Assembly: GCF_965363235.1 (NCBI RefSeq)
Contig: NC_134842.1
Location: 3,003,112 to 3,067,111 of the forward strand
Direction of reading: 5' to 3'
Length of the DNA stretch: 64,000 nt
Source: Mytilus galloprovincialis
Taxonomy: Eukaryota > Mollusca > Bivalvia > Mytilida > Mytilidae
The translations under genes were made by a program, and so were the position numbers. Positions 28,901 to 35,517 of the stretch are shown piece after piece; position 1 is the stretch's first letter, and each line of letters starts with the position of its first letter. The notes beneath the pieces are model-generated. The model was given only the letters and a program-made list of their open reading frames with translations. It ran no database searches and had not been told where the DNA came from.

Positions 28901-29140
28901 TTAAAACGTGTTGATTTTATTTAATCTTCAGAATTTTTTAGGCCGTAATGAGGTTAAAAAGACGGACTCCCTCATACATTTTAACAAAAAAGAAAAGATC
29001 AGAGTAGTTGGTTCACTTCCCGTCGCAGATATTTCATACATATTCAATATGAAAACATACACCTAATACGATACTTTTGAGATCGACTTACCTAGTGCAA
29101 TTACGACAAGAACATACCCAGTACTGTTATACAATGACAT
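4909..29140 (-). CDS. Gene B: Ig-superfamily type I membrane receptor (six-exon model)
   Basis: This span covers exons 29140-29092, 20829-20524, 16752-16637, 11368-11191, 7102-7042 and 5005-4920. Every junction has AG/GT sites and the phases chain without conflict (1,1,0,1,2,1), giving 265 residues. Order: signal peptide (1-16), Ig domain (17-118), second Ig-like domain split over two exons (119-216), stalk (217-236), one transmembrane helix followed by KRR (237-265). It is probably a cell-surface recognition or adhesion receptor; the ligand is unknown. The 3' end is open: the last exon either uses a GT donor at 4919 or reads through to TGA at 4911-4909 after three more codons. Introns carry LINE, Tc1 and other repeats. 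The model rests on splice logic and domain form, not on transcripts. No orthologue name is assigned. Confidence 0.72.
4920..5005 (-). CDS. Gene B exon 6: transmembrane segment
   Basis: Acceptor ATTGTTTTTAG/TG, then 28 codons. The stretch IVGIIVGTVVTAALFLIVVV plus IV is an unbroken hydrophobic helix followed by KRRQKIK, a textbook stop-transfer sequence for a type I protein. It enters in phase 2, matching exon 5. The GT at 4919-4918 is a possible donor (AAAG/GTATAAAG), which would leave phase 1 and need further tail exons. Without it, translation ends after GIK at the TGA at 4911-4909. No tail exon was recognised between 1 and 4900, so it is either short-tailed or continues off the window. Confidence 0.75.
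5006..7041. other. Gene B intron 5
   Basis: Intron between the stalk and transmembrane exons. It contains a forward R1-like fragment around 6100-6310 and 6540-6790, where T-rich frames give hydrophobic but non-conserved peptides. No other exon is supported. Confidence 0.5.
7042..7102 (-). CDS. Gene B exon 5: juxtamembrane stalk
   Basis: A 61 bp exon, phase 1 to 2, between acceptor TTGATTTCAG/CA and donor GAAAT/GTAAGT. It encodes PLEMLNITNSTKSRRFPNGE (residues 217-236), with sequons N-I-T and N-S-T. No fold is evident; length and position suit a linker between the last Ig domain and the membrane. It is kept because its phases exactly bridge exon 4 and the transmembrane exon. Confidence 0.6.
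7440..7720 (-). repeat. R1 repeat fragment
   Basis: Reverse-oriented copy. It shows 'aataaaggcaacaatagtata', the 'caaaagtcataaa' segment and 'gggttgaaccttgttt', as in copies at 36430-36705 (opposite orientation) and 42090-42170. Confidence 0.6.
8150..8600 (+). pseudogene. Retroelement reverse-transcriptase C-terminal relic and 3' tail
   Basis: Around 8205-8285 one frame reads MNQGYVKDRLVL, and the adjacent frame reads IGRYIDPADQYSVS. This resembles the conserved C-terminal end (x-x-x-K-F-x-G-R-Y) of the reverse transcriptase seen more fully at 51000-51610. Frames are broken. The following ~300 bp repeats a unit twice ('gtactt.aa.catcccgtca' at about 8460 and 8545), probably the element's 3' tail. 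Confidence 0.5.
8640..8880 (+). repeat. R1 repeat fragment
   Basis: Ends in the family's typical 'ctgagttcagtatttttgtgatttta' block, with the 'gccatgtgattatg' segment just before. Similar ends occur at 32760-32815 and 24650-24700. Confidence 0.55.
8881..11190. other. Part of gene B intron 4, with one R4 repeat copy
   Basis: Nothing coding is supported. At 9955-10250 there is a copy of dispersed repeat R4 ('gctgactatgcggtatgggctt', 'attgttgaaggcc'), also seen at 21035-21270, 36050-36390 and 37480-37640. Confidence 0.5.
11191..11368 (-). CDS. Gene B exon 4: second half of the split Ig-like domain
   Basis: A 178 bp exon, phase 0 to 1, between acceptor TTCTTTTCAG/GCC and donor GCGAAC/GTGAGT. 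It encodes residues 158-216. The segment SLYSMTFDLNYQTDECGNITTYCVIG holds a strand E-like stretch and Cys196 in TTYCVIG, the expected partner of Cys152. Cys189 and Cys215 may form an extra bridge. Sequons N160-I-T, N171-E-S and N191-I-T predict heavy glycosylation. Described in pieces: SLYSMTFDLNYQ, then DECGNITTYC. The reading frame stays open 30 codons upstream of the acceptor, but that part reads as intron. Confidence 0.68.
11670..12020 (-). repeat. 3' tail of the retroelement family seen at 51000-51870
   Basis: Reverse-oriented copy of the tail that follows the reverse-transcriptase relic at 51610. Landmarks: 'gggacgaaagatacca', 'gggacagtcaaactcat', 'aacacgaaccctacc', 'aggtgctctggatgggtaag', 'gcacttcgtgttgctta'. 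Confidence 0.7.
12295..13334 (-). pseudogene. Second retroelement relic: broken reverse transcriptase plus 3' tail
   Basis: Read on the minus strand, 13334-13140 gives CSPLIADLFF followed at once by RFTRVCNN and LLHQGFRYHKLVKTF. The catalytic YxDD region expected between them is missing, so there is an internal deletion. After a frameshift, 13110-12844 gives GISHPIFYGNILYKAQL and further residues to a stop at 12844. The DNA from 12720 down to 12295 is then the tail and matches dispersed repeat R3 ('gaaatggggaatgtgtcaaag' end). The element lies in gene B intron 3, in the same orientation. Class is uncertain; Penelope-like or another non-LTR group is possible. Confidence 0.6.
13825..14195 (+). 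repeat. R2 (~355 bp) repeat, about one unit
   Basis: Carries 'gactcatcagtgacac', 'ccaaatacggctagg', 'gataagaaaatccttagt', 'attcatgtcaacaccg', then 'cccagtgatgtaaatagtt' and the start of a second unit. Diverged from the tandem copies at 33915. Confidence 0.75.
14640..15394 (-). pseudogene. LINE reverse-transcriptase relic
   Basis: On the minus strand, 15394-15206 reads EEQTGYMQKRFIGFNLRHIQ, the D/E-Q-x-G-F/Y-x-x-x-R-x-I-x-x-N motif of LINE reverse transcriptases. 15100-14753 reads TRGIHQGSLQSVLLFVLSVE and then MSQLADDATLFSSS, with the catalytic A-D-D intact, and ends in SGLKFNRNR. Past a frameshift, 14740-14650 gives INWNNRPVKTLGIYF, also typical. The set resembles L1/Tx1-type elements. Stops and frameshifts show it is dead. 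It lies in gene B intron 3, in the sense direction. Confidence 0.75.
15400..16636. other. Gene B intron sequence without recognised features
   Basis: No exon, RNA gene or clear repeat family was recognised here; a short aaat microsatellite lies near 16570. Confidence 0.4.
16637..16752 (-). CDS. Gene B exon 3: first half of a second Ig-like domain
   Basis: A 116 bp exon, phase 1 to 0, between acceptor TTTCACAG/CA and donor TTTAAG/GTAAAT. It encodes residues 119-157. After a basic start (LPRKKDIS) it has a strand-like run (LIHVVLEVSSVYPLP) and Cys152 in PKCVAAF. This resembles the first half of a C2-type Ig domain, but no core Trp is visible. It joins the next exon in phase 0, so the domain is interrupted by an intron, unlike the single-exon Ig1. 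Confidence 0.65.
17020..17260 (+). repeat. R2 (~355 bp) repeat, partial unit
   Basis: Landmarks 'gataccaggactaaattt', 'acgccagacgcgcgtttcgt', 'agactcatcagtgacgc', 'gttgaagagcattgagga' and 'ccaaatacagctaa'. Confidence 0.8.
17640..17860 (+). repeat. R1 repeat fragment
   Basis: 'gagaggtttgcctacctatt', 'aaaccaggttta', 'tacaaagtcatgaatataaca' and 'ttcctcggagttca' occur in the order typical of the family. Confidence 0.6.
18085..18370 (+). repeat. R3 repeat copy (retroelement tail)
   Basis: 'gaaatggggaatgtgtcgaag', 'gggtcttcaaca', 'cgcaccctaatccgg', 'agctggtcccc' and 'ctcaatcttcccccttac' match the tail part of the retroelement at 12295-12720. Other copies lie at 23940-24200 and 32460-33060. Confidence 0.7.
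18549..19235. mobile_element. Palindrome-rich element with inverted termini
   Basis: The left end (tatatgttcc, then 'accgtatgagtatttgg') and the right end (ccaaatactcatatgg, then 'ggaacatata') are inverted copies. Inside each end is the perfect 18 bp palindrome gaccgtacgcgtacggtc, with further variants between 18590-18655 and 19130-19195. The core between is AT-rich and non-coding. It looks like a non-autonomous foldback or MITE-type element. A decayed relative without clear ends lies at 46975-47100. Confidence 0.6.
19236..20477 (-). mobile_element. Decayed Tc1/mariner transposon
   Basis: The ends are inverted repeats of about 28 bp (tacacctcaccaaaagttaa at the left; its near reverse complement ending gaggtgta at 20477), each flanked by TA as expected of Tc1/mariner target sites. 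A dead transposase lies between on the minus strand: WSDECIF with the second catalytic Asp region, RVWRPQDTAYQ, LTVWECFVFD, FMDDNT (the F-M-x-D-N motif), then IPWSPIVPDM where the final acidic residue of the triad should follow but is lost. Several stops interrupt it. It sits in gene B intron 2, 46 bp past the Ig exon donor. Confidence 0.85.
20524..20829 (-). CDS. Gene B exon 2: Ig domain
   Basis: A 306 bp exon (102 codons, phase 1 to 1) between an acceptor (TTTTGAAG/TT) and a donor (TTTGTAG/GTAAGTGC). It holds one Ig fold: Cys35 in NASIVCM, core Trp49 in HMAWTKDGK, and Cys99 in MVYKCES preceded by LIIKDVALDDLN, the usual L-x-I-x-D-V F-strand approach. Possible N-glycosylation sites are N30-A-S and N64-S-T. 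The acceptor is weak, with a poor polypyrimidine tract, so the start could be off by a few codons. The donor lies 46 bp from the end of a Tc1-like transposon in the next intron. Confidence 0.75.
21035..21270 (+). repeat. R4 dispersed repeat copy
   Basis: 'gcctgtcctaagtcagaagc', 'gtggttgtcgtttgtttatg', 'gccttttaatagctgactatga' and 'ggcttccctcat' occur in the same order as at 36090-36300 and 37030-37560. Confidence 0.65.
21441..21608. repeat. Hairpin MITE-like inverted repeat
   Basis: The arms 21441-21494 and 21554-21608 are inverted copies. The core of the arm, acattagataacatgtggc plus tgcat, returns as atgcagccacatgttatcta plus at. The loop is about 60 bp. No coding content. Confidence 0.7.
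21740..21910 (+). repeat. R1 repeat fragment
   Basis: 'gagaggtttagctagctata', 'aatccaggttta', 'ggagtatgacagttgttatc' and 'ttgtcctcgacgttc' mark the family. Confidence 0.65.
21911..23930. other. Gene B intron 1, no recognised features
   Basis: AT-rich. A short R4 fragment near 23345-23470 ('gtctcattggcaatcatacc', repeated again near 23480) is all that was recognised. Confidence 0.4.
23940..24200 (+). repeat. R3 repeat copy (retroelement tail)
   Basis: 'gaaatggggaatgtgccaaag', 'caacaacccgaccata', 'cttcagctggcccctaa', 'actagttcagtgataatg' and 'tacaagactaacaaaggcca'. Confidence 0.75.
24590..25700. repeat. R1 repeat fragments in both orientations
   Basis: A forward fragment at 24590-24700 ends 'gttttgaattttcctcg'. 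A reverse fragment at 25495-25700 begins 'aaaaatcacaaaaatactga' and ends 'aataaacctggttttatagc'. The DNA between has no supported gene. Confidence 0.55.
25701..29091. other. Gene B intron 1, upstream part
   Basis: No exon with usable splice sites and matching phase was found. Around 28000-28160 the composition is less AT-rich, with several CpG (cggcgacgtcatgg, acgtcgccac), and a tctatataag sequence lies at about 28270, but no gene starts there in view. Confidence 0.4.
29092..29140 (-). CDS. Gene B exon 1: signal peptide
   Basis: ATG at 29140 opens 16 codons, MSLYNSTGYVLVVIAL, with a hydrophobic GYVLVVIAL core, then one base before a strong donor (CTAG/GTAAGT). It ends in phase 1, which matches the entry phase of the Ig exon at 20829 and is the usual phase for a signal exon joined to Ig modules. 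The start is chosen because it is the only in-frame ATG giving a signal sequence. No TATA box or upstream exon was recognised. A short non-coding exon further upstream cannot be excluded. Confidence 0.65.
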
Positions 29141-29428
29141 AGTGTATAGCGAAATGCTTAAACAATGTATATAGTGTAATGCCTTTAATTAACTGGTGTA
29201 AAATTAATGATATAGAAGAAAGTACCAAAGGCGACCTTATGAGAATGTATCATGTTCGATGCTTTAAAAATTTACAGAATAAAATTTTATAGGAATTTAC
29301 ATGGTATAATTAACGGCGATTATTCATAGTGCATTGCTACACGGGTTTACCTAAATCGTAGTGCCGTACGAATATTGTCTCTGCAAAATGCACATGCATA
29401 GATTTCCTACTTATAAAATAGAAATAAT

Positions 29429-29660
29429 AATTGAGAAGCCTGTGGTTTACTAGTCTTATAATATAAGACTTTGGAGTTCATATCTTTTTTTAAATTCAAC
29501 GTTTTTTTATTGAATATTTATTTTATTTTATTTTTTTTGGGGGGGGGGGGGGACAACATTTAGAATAAAAAATAAATATTCAATAAAAAACGTTGAATGT
29601 ATATGATATGAACTCCAAAGTCTTATATTATAAGACCAGTAAACCACAGGCTTCTCAATT
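29429..29660. repeat. Long hairpin with a poly-G loop, MITE-like
   Basis: The arms 29429-29535 and about 29554-29660 are inverted copies, near-perfect over the outer ~55 bp (aattgagaagcctgtggttt outward arm, with aaaccacaggcttctcaatt at the other end). The loop includes a run of about 14-15 G. It lies about 290 bp upstream of the gene B start. Confidence 0.8.
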
Positions 29661-29890
29661 CTTGTATGCTCATGAACTAGGTGAAAGCATAGAGATGACC
29701 GAGTGCGAGATCCTCATGGATAATCATCGAAGTCGTTAAACATCCCTTGCAGTAAACTTTGGTTAAATTGGAAAAACAAAATCTTTAAAATGCTATCGAA
29801 CACATTTCACCTCTCATTCCACTAATTATTAAATTGCATTTACAAGTGTCACAAAACTTTCCTGACCTCTTTTCTTAAACCGTAATAGAG

Positions 29891-30095
29891 GGAGGCTGTA
29901 AGGAGGAGTCCAGATCTCGAAATCCCGGGCTTAAAAACACGAAATCCCGAGGTCCTGAATTAAGATAAATTTAAATCCCGACCTCCCGAAATTCAGATAT
30001 AGAACTCCCGGATCCCGAAAGTGTCAATCCCTAGATCCAGAGCGTAAAAACACCCGATCCCGTAGTCCCGATAAAGGTCCTACCCCCCTCGTAAT
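29891..30095 (+). repeat. Repeat built of short 'aatcccg' blocks
   Basis: Runs of cgaaatcccg, aaatcccgacctcccgaaa, ctcccggatcccgaaa and cccgatcccgtagtcccgat follow each other at irregular spacing. Non-coding, GC-richer than its surroundings. Confidence 0.6.
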
Positions 30096-30099
30096 ACTA

Positions 30100-31170
30100 T
30101 ATTCTATTCATTCATAATCTTGAATTGAGATTTGTTACTTCAAAAATACATTTTCTAATTTTGAATGATGCACTCAGGCACATTTAAAGAAAACATATTT
30201 CGCTATATATCTCTTCGAAATTGGAATTTGATAGAAAAGAAATTACATGTTATACTTTATCTTACATGTGTACTTTCAATTTCAATTTGGTTCTAGATAT
30301 AGATTTAGTGTTTCCATAAATTGCGGACGGAATAGAAGACACCTGTTTATTTTCTGCACATGTAGAAACAGTTGAAAACTGGGAGTTCAATGACATAGTT
30401 ATTACTTATTCTAAGATAAATGTTAGAGTGAGACAACTTTTAAGTTACTGAGTAACTTTTTGGGCCTAATTTAGTTTTTTGTTTGTTTGTTTTCCATCTT
30501 TGTTCTTCTGACTTGTAAGTGTTGCACTAGTGTTCAAATTATTCTCTTGGTATCGTCTTATTTCTTATATGAATATAAATAATGTCCTAATAGTAATAGA
30601 ACGAAATAATTCCAAAATATTCTGCACGATATCGATGTGGATCTTTGTCAAATCGTAACGTAGCCAACTCGTACCATATACTTTATTAACTCGTACCACT
30701 ATAATGTCTACTTACTAGTACTTTTGGGTACTTGTACATATTTTGTTTATTATTTATATAAATATTTTCATGTTTTCTTGTTTAACATACAGAATACGGA
30801 AACATACAAATATATTTAAAGGTATTCTAATGCAATTTGTTTTCAAATCATAATTGTAAAATATAATAGCACGAATATACTTTTGTAAATGCTTTTATAA
30901 CGCTTGACAACAATGTATATAATTTAAATTAAAAATCATTTCCTTCCTCAATTAAATAGGAATCGATTGAAACAAAACAATTCATAGATGCATATTTCGG
31001 TAAACAGGTTTAACCAATACTGTAAGTAAATTTATCATTGGTAAGTTGTATGTATTATTACAATATATATATTTCTTGTGAAACACCACGACTATATGAT
31101 CTTTTGCATCAAACAGCATTTAGGTTTTTATTGTATTTCTGTCACATTGTGTTTTAGCGATATATTTGAA
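30100..31170. other. Intergenic DNA between genes B and A
   Basis: AT-rich; nothing was recognised. Confidence 0.4.
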
Positions 31171-31179
31171 CATTGTCAT

Positions 31180-31385
31180 AAGGTGAGGCATACCATTTAT
31201 CCAGGCTCAACCCACTATTCCTTTTTTGTAATTTCCTGTAACAAGTCAGAAATATGGCAGTTGTCATCAAATAGGCCATTTCTATGTTTGTTTGCGTCTG
31301 TTTTTGTTGCACATCGAATTCGGTCTTCCTATTAATCCTTTGTTTTCCTCTTATATTTGATGTGCCCTTATGTTTTATTGCATTA
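31180..31385 (+). repeat. R1 repeat fragment
   Basis: 'ggctcaacccactattcctt', 'aagtcagaaatatggcagtt' and 'ttttgttgcacatcgaat' match copies at 6540-6640 and 36460-36560. Confidence 0.55.
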
Positions 31386-32459
31386 AGCATGAAATATATC
31401 GATATATGTCATGAATTTGGGAGTAAAATACGATAATTGAAGGTTATCGACTACTTTTCTACTTTGGAAATATCAGTTATGCGTGTTCAACGAAAACGAA
31501 AACGTTTTGGTTGTTATTTTTAAGATGTCAAAGATTCAAAAATATAGAAACGACTTTAAACTTGTTTTCTTACAGATACATATCGTTTTATATGTAGCGA
31601 CTGCAAACTGGAAATCATATGCTTTTAAGATTGTTGATAAAAATAAAGTAATATATATAATCTTTGTTAATTCCACCAACATATATACACTTCAATAATA
31701 TACATTCCAGGAATAAGAAAACATCATGAAAAGTCATGTGTGTTTTATATTATTAAAAGGAATGTAAAGGAGTACTTTTCAAATAAACAAGTTATTTTCG
31801 TTTCATCTCTTATACGTTTTAAAAAATATATATTGTCATTTTGAAGAAATAAATAAACAAAGCTAAGTCCGGAATATGAAGGTTGTTCTTCATACGTTCG
31901 ATGTGTTTGAGATTTATAATTTCTCATTTGCTTAGGGACTTTACGTCTTGAATGTCTTCTTGTTATGGAGAATACTGTATACGTCTTATAAAAAGTGTAA
32001 TGCGCAAACTACAAAAGGAACTTTTAAACTAACATTCATCGCCTTTTGCCGAGTAAAACACTCTCAATACACGAAAGTGTATATTACAGTTCACGTTGCA
32101 CTAACATATTCACATTACCAATTAGCTGGTCTGTCATTAAGAATAAGTTCGCATAAAAGGATCACATATTATAAAACCATGTAAACTCAATTCTTTTATT
32201 ATGTCTGTACAAGATATCGATATCAAATGTCATTATACGTGCAAGAATTTGGCTTCAGACGTATTAATACAACTAAAAATGTAAATAGAAAATAAAAACA
32301 CCAACCGAATAGCACAAACAATATACGACTAATCAAACAAATGTTGAGATTACTGTAACATTGTCTTCGGCGATTTGTGAAGCTCATACAAATGAGACAA
32401 AATATACCAAAGGGACATTAAAACTCATAAGTCGAAAATAAAAAGACAAACTTAAGTAA

Positions 32460-33060
32460 AATTGAGAATTGAAATGAGGAACGTGTCAAAAAGACACAAC
32501 CTGACAAAAGAGCAGAAAACCACAGAAGATACCAACAAACAGTCACATCCGGAGCCGGACTTGGGCTGGTTTCTCATCGTTATAAATATTACGGAATTTG
32601 ACGAAACTGTCGTACTACTGAGAGGTTAAGCGCTATAAAATCAGGTTCAATCCACCATTTTCTACATTTGAAAATGGCTGTACCAAGTCAGGAATATGAC
32701 AGTTGTTGTTCATTTGTTAAATATGTTTTGTCATTTGATTTTGCCATGTGATTATGGACTTTCCGATTGAATTTTCCTCTGAGTTCAGTATTTTAGTGAT
32801 TTTACTTTTTCTTAACATAAATCTGTACTAATCTAATGAAAATGGACATCACACTAGCCTCCGAAACAAACAAATGAACTAAAAAAAACATGCAAGAGAA
32901 ACAAAGACCAGTGGCTCATGACTTTGGACAGGTTCAAAATGCGCCGGGAAAAAATATGTAGAGAGATCCCAAGCATCCCCAAAACCTCTTGCAAATGTAA
33001 ATTAACAATCGCACAGTTTACAGATAAGAAACCAAGCAAAATGACAATGATACATTAGAT
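32460..33060 (+). repeat. R3 tail copy interrupted by an R1 fragment
   Basis: R3 landmarks occur at 32460-32600 ('acgtgtcaaaaagacacaac', 'cacatccggagccgg') and resume at 32845-33060 ('catcacactagcctccgaaa', 'caaagaccagtggctcatga'). Between them, 32625-32820 is an R1 copy ('tcaggttcaatccaccattt', 'ctctgagttcagtatttta'), so R1 was inserted into R3. Confidence 0.6.
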
Positions 33061-33910
33061 AACAAAGGATTACAAGCATGTACTGCAAAACCAGCTCAAA
33101 ACAAATGAAAACAAAACACAAGCCTCGAATATTGTATCAACTTTGATATATGTACAACGGCTGCAGGCGCTACTGTAATATTGCTACATAGAAAAAAATC
33201 ACAATTAGATAGTTGAAATCAACTCTTTTGTTGTTTTTAATCAACCCTCATTGTCCATTTCTAGACATAAGTTAAGATATGAGGCAGAGCTATAGCTAAT
33301 TGTATTCGTCTTATCCATGAGCTCAAATTCGATTGGATAGATGCATTCAACATAGTCGCCAAATTTGAAATCATTCATTGAGAGAATAAGTACAGAACTC
33401 TTTTAACTTCCTTTATGTCTTCCTATGAAGTTCTTGTATGAAGTCCATAATATATAATTGAAACACAAAAAAATATAGAAACTTTTTGAGAAAATCAAAA
33501 AAAATAACCAACAATCATATAATATTTCAAAAGTACATTGACAATTAGCAAAGTCAAGGAGAAAAAGGATTTAATAAGTATTACTGCAGCTAAATATGGT
33601 TGACTGTTATAGATTTTCTGTTTTCAAGATGACGATGTGTATGTTTCTATTTTACTTACCACAATTTCCGAATATAACCTACCGAATAAGACTTAAAACC
33701 TAGTTGTACTAATATAAACGTCACGTCGGGTACCACATGAGATCGCCCCGTAGTTTTAGTTGGTTTATGTAGCTAAGTCTTCTGTTTTCCATGTTATGCT
33801 TTGTGTACAGTAGTTTTTCATTTGATCTTTTTTTTTTCGTTTTCTGCCGTCGACATTATTAGCTTACTTATGCTTTTCATTTCCCTTTCATTTCTTTTGC
33901 GATTCTTTTG
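33061..33910. other. Intergenic DNA, no recognised features
   Basis: AT-rich sequence lying between the R3 copy and the R2 tandem array. Confidence 0.4.
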
Positions 33911-33914
33911 GGAA

Positions 33915-35105
33915 ATAGTTATCAAAGGTACCAGGATTATAATTTAGTACACAAGACGCGCGTTTCGTCTACACAAGACTCATCAGTGACGCTCATATCA
34001 AAATATTTATAAAGCCAAACAAGAACAAAGTTGAAGAGCATTGAGGATCCAAAATTCCAAAAAGTTGTGCCAAATACGGTTAAGGTAATCTATGACTGGG
34101 ATAAGAAAATCCTTAGTTTTTCGATAAATTTAAAGTTTTATAACAGGAAATTTATAAAAAGGACCACATTATTGATATTCATGTCAACACCGAAATGTTG
34201 ACTACTGGGCTGGTGATACCCTCGAGACCAAACGTCAACCAGCAGTGGCATCGACCCAGTGGTGGAAATAGTTATCAAAGGTACCAGGATTATAATTTAG
34301 TAAGTCAGACGCGCGTTTCGTCTACAAAAGACTCATCAGTGACGCTCATATCAAAATATTTATAAAGCCAAACAAGTACAAAGTTGAAGAGCATTGAGGA
34401 TCCAAAATTCCAAAAAGTTGTGCCAAATACGGGTTAGGTAATCTATGCCTGGGATAAAAAAATCCTTAGTTTTTCGAAAAATTTAAAGTTTTGTAACAGG
34501 AAATTTCTAAAAAGGATCACATTATTGATATTCATGTCAACACCGAAATGTTGACTACTGGGCTGGTGATACCCTCGGGGACGAAACCTCCACCAGCAGT
34601 GACATCGACCCAGTGGTGTAAATAGTTATCAAAGGTACCAGGATTATAATTTAGTAAGCAAGACGCGCGTTTCGTCTACATAAGACTCATCAGTGACGCT
34701 CATATCAAAATATCTATAAAGTCAAACAAGTACAAAGTTGAAGAGCATTGAGGATAAAAAATTCCAAAACGTTGTGCCAAATACGGCTAAGGTAATCTAT
34801 GCCTGGGATTAGAAAATCTCTAGTTTTTCGACAAATTTAATGTTTTGTAAACAGGAAATTTATAAAAATGACCACATTATTGATATTCATGTCAACAACG
34901 AAATGTTGACTACTGGGCTGGTGATACCCTCGGGGACGAAACGTCAACCATCATTGGCATCGACCCAGTGGTGAAAATAGTCATCAAAGGATTATAATTT
35001 AGTACGCCAGACGCGCGTTTCGTCTACATAAGACTCATCATTGACGCTCATATCAAAATATTTATAAAGCCAAACAAGTACAAAGTTGAAGAGTATTGAG
35101 GATCA
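33915..35105 (+). repeat. R2 tandem array, 353-355 bp unit, about 3.3 copies
   Basis: Units begin at 33915, 34268, 34622 and 34977 with atagttatcaaaggtaccag (the last is cut). Each carries the palindromic core acgcgcgt within gacgcgcgtttcgtctaca, 'aagactcatcagtgacgctc', 'gaagagcattgaggat' and 'atgtcaacaccgaaatgttg'. Periods are 353, 354 and 355 bp. The array ends abruptly about 360 bp before the gene A start. Confidence 0.92.
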
Positions 35106-35466
35106 TGTGACCGTTGTTTGGATGTTTGTATGTATGTATAATAATTGCATTTATGTAAAAGGTAATAAAAAAAGAAAGAAAATATTAAAAGCACCGAAAA
35201 GAAAAACCACAATAAGAAAACAAGGATATATAATCTAAAAACTGAAACAGGAACCAAATAAAAACAGAATTCCTCAGTTAATTTACCGAGAGCAACAGCT
35301 CAAGTAAAACTTAACCAGTAAAAACAGATTACAAACGTTCAATAGTTCTATGTAAACCAATGCAATATATATAAACTAAGTACTATAAAGTATTATAGAT
35401 TTATTGTCCATTATAAATGTCTTATATTTATAATATGTGTAACATTGAATGTTTACAGGAAAACAA

Positions 35467-35487
35467 ATGACATGGTTGCTTTTCTAG
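35467..35487 (+). promoter_or_regulatory. Short overlapping upstream ORF before the gene A start
   Basis: An ATG at 35467 opens six codons plus a TAG at 35485-35487 and overlaps the signal-peptide start at 35472 in another frame. If it is in the transcript leader, scanning ribosomes would meet it first and gene A translation could be reduced. Its Kozak context (CAAATGA) has A at -3, similar to or better than that of the main start. Confidence 0.4.
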
Positions 35488-35517
35488 TCTTTTGGCTATT
35501 GGTTATGTCATTTCAAG
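35472..35517 (+). CDS. Gene A exon 1: signal peptide
   Basis: ATG at 35472 gives MVAFLVFWLLVMSFQ, a compact hydrophobic signal peptide, then one base before donor CAAG/GTAAGTG (phase 1). The ATG five bases upstream (35467) is out of frame and stops after six codons, so 35472 is taken as the start. A TTTACAG/GA acceptor-like site at about 35452-35458 suggests a separate 5' UTR exon further upstream. Confidence 0.72.

Noticed and set aside
33915..35105. CRISPR-like array
   Set aside because: Whole ~355 bp units are repeated, with no short repeat-spacer structure, and the genome is eukaryotic.
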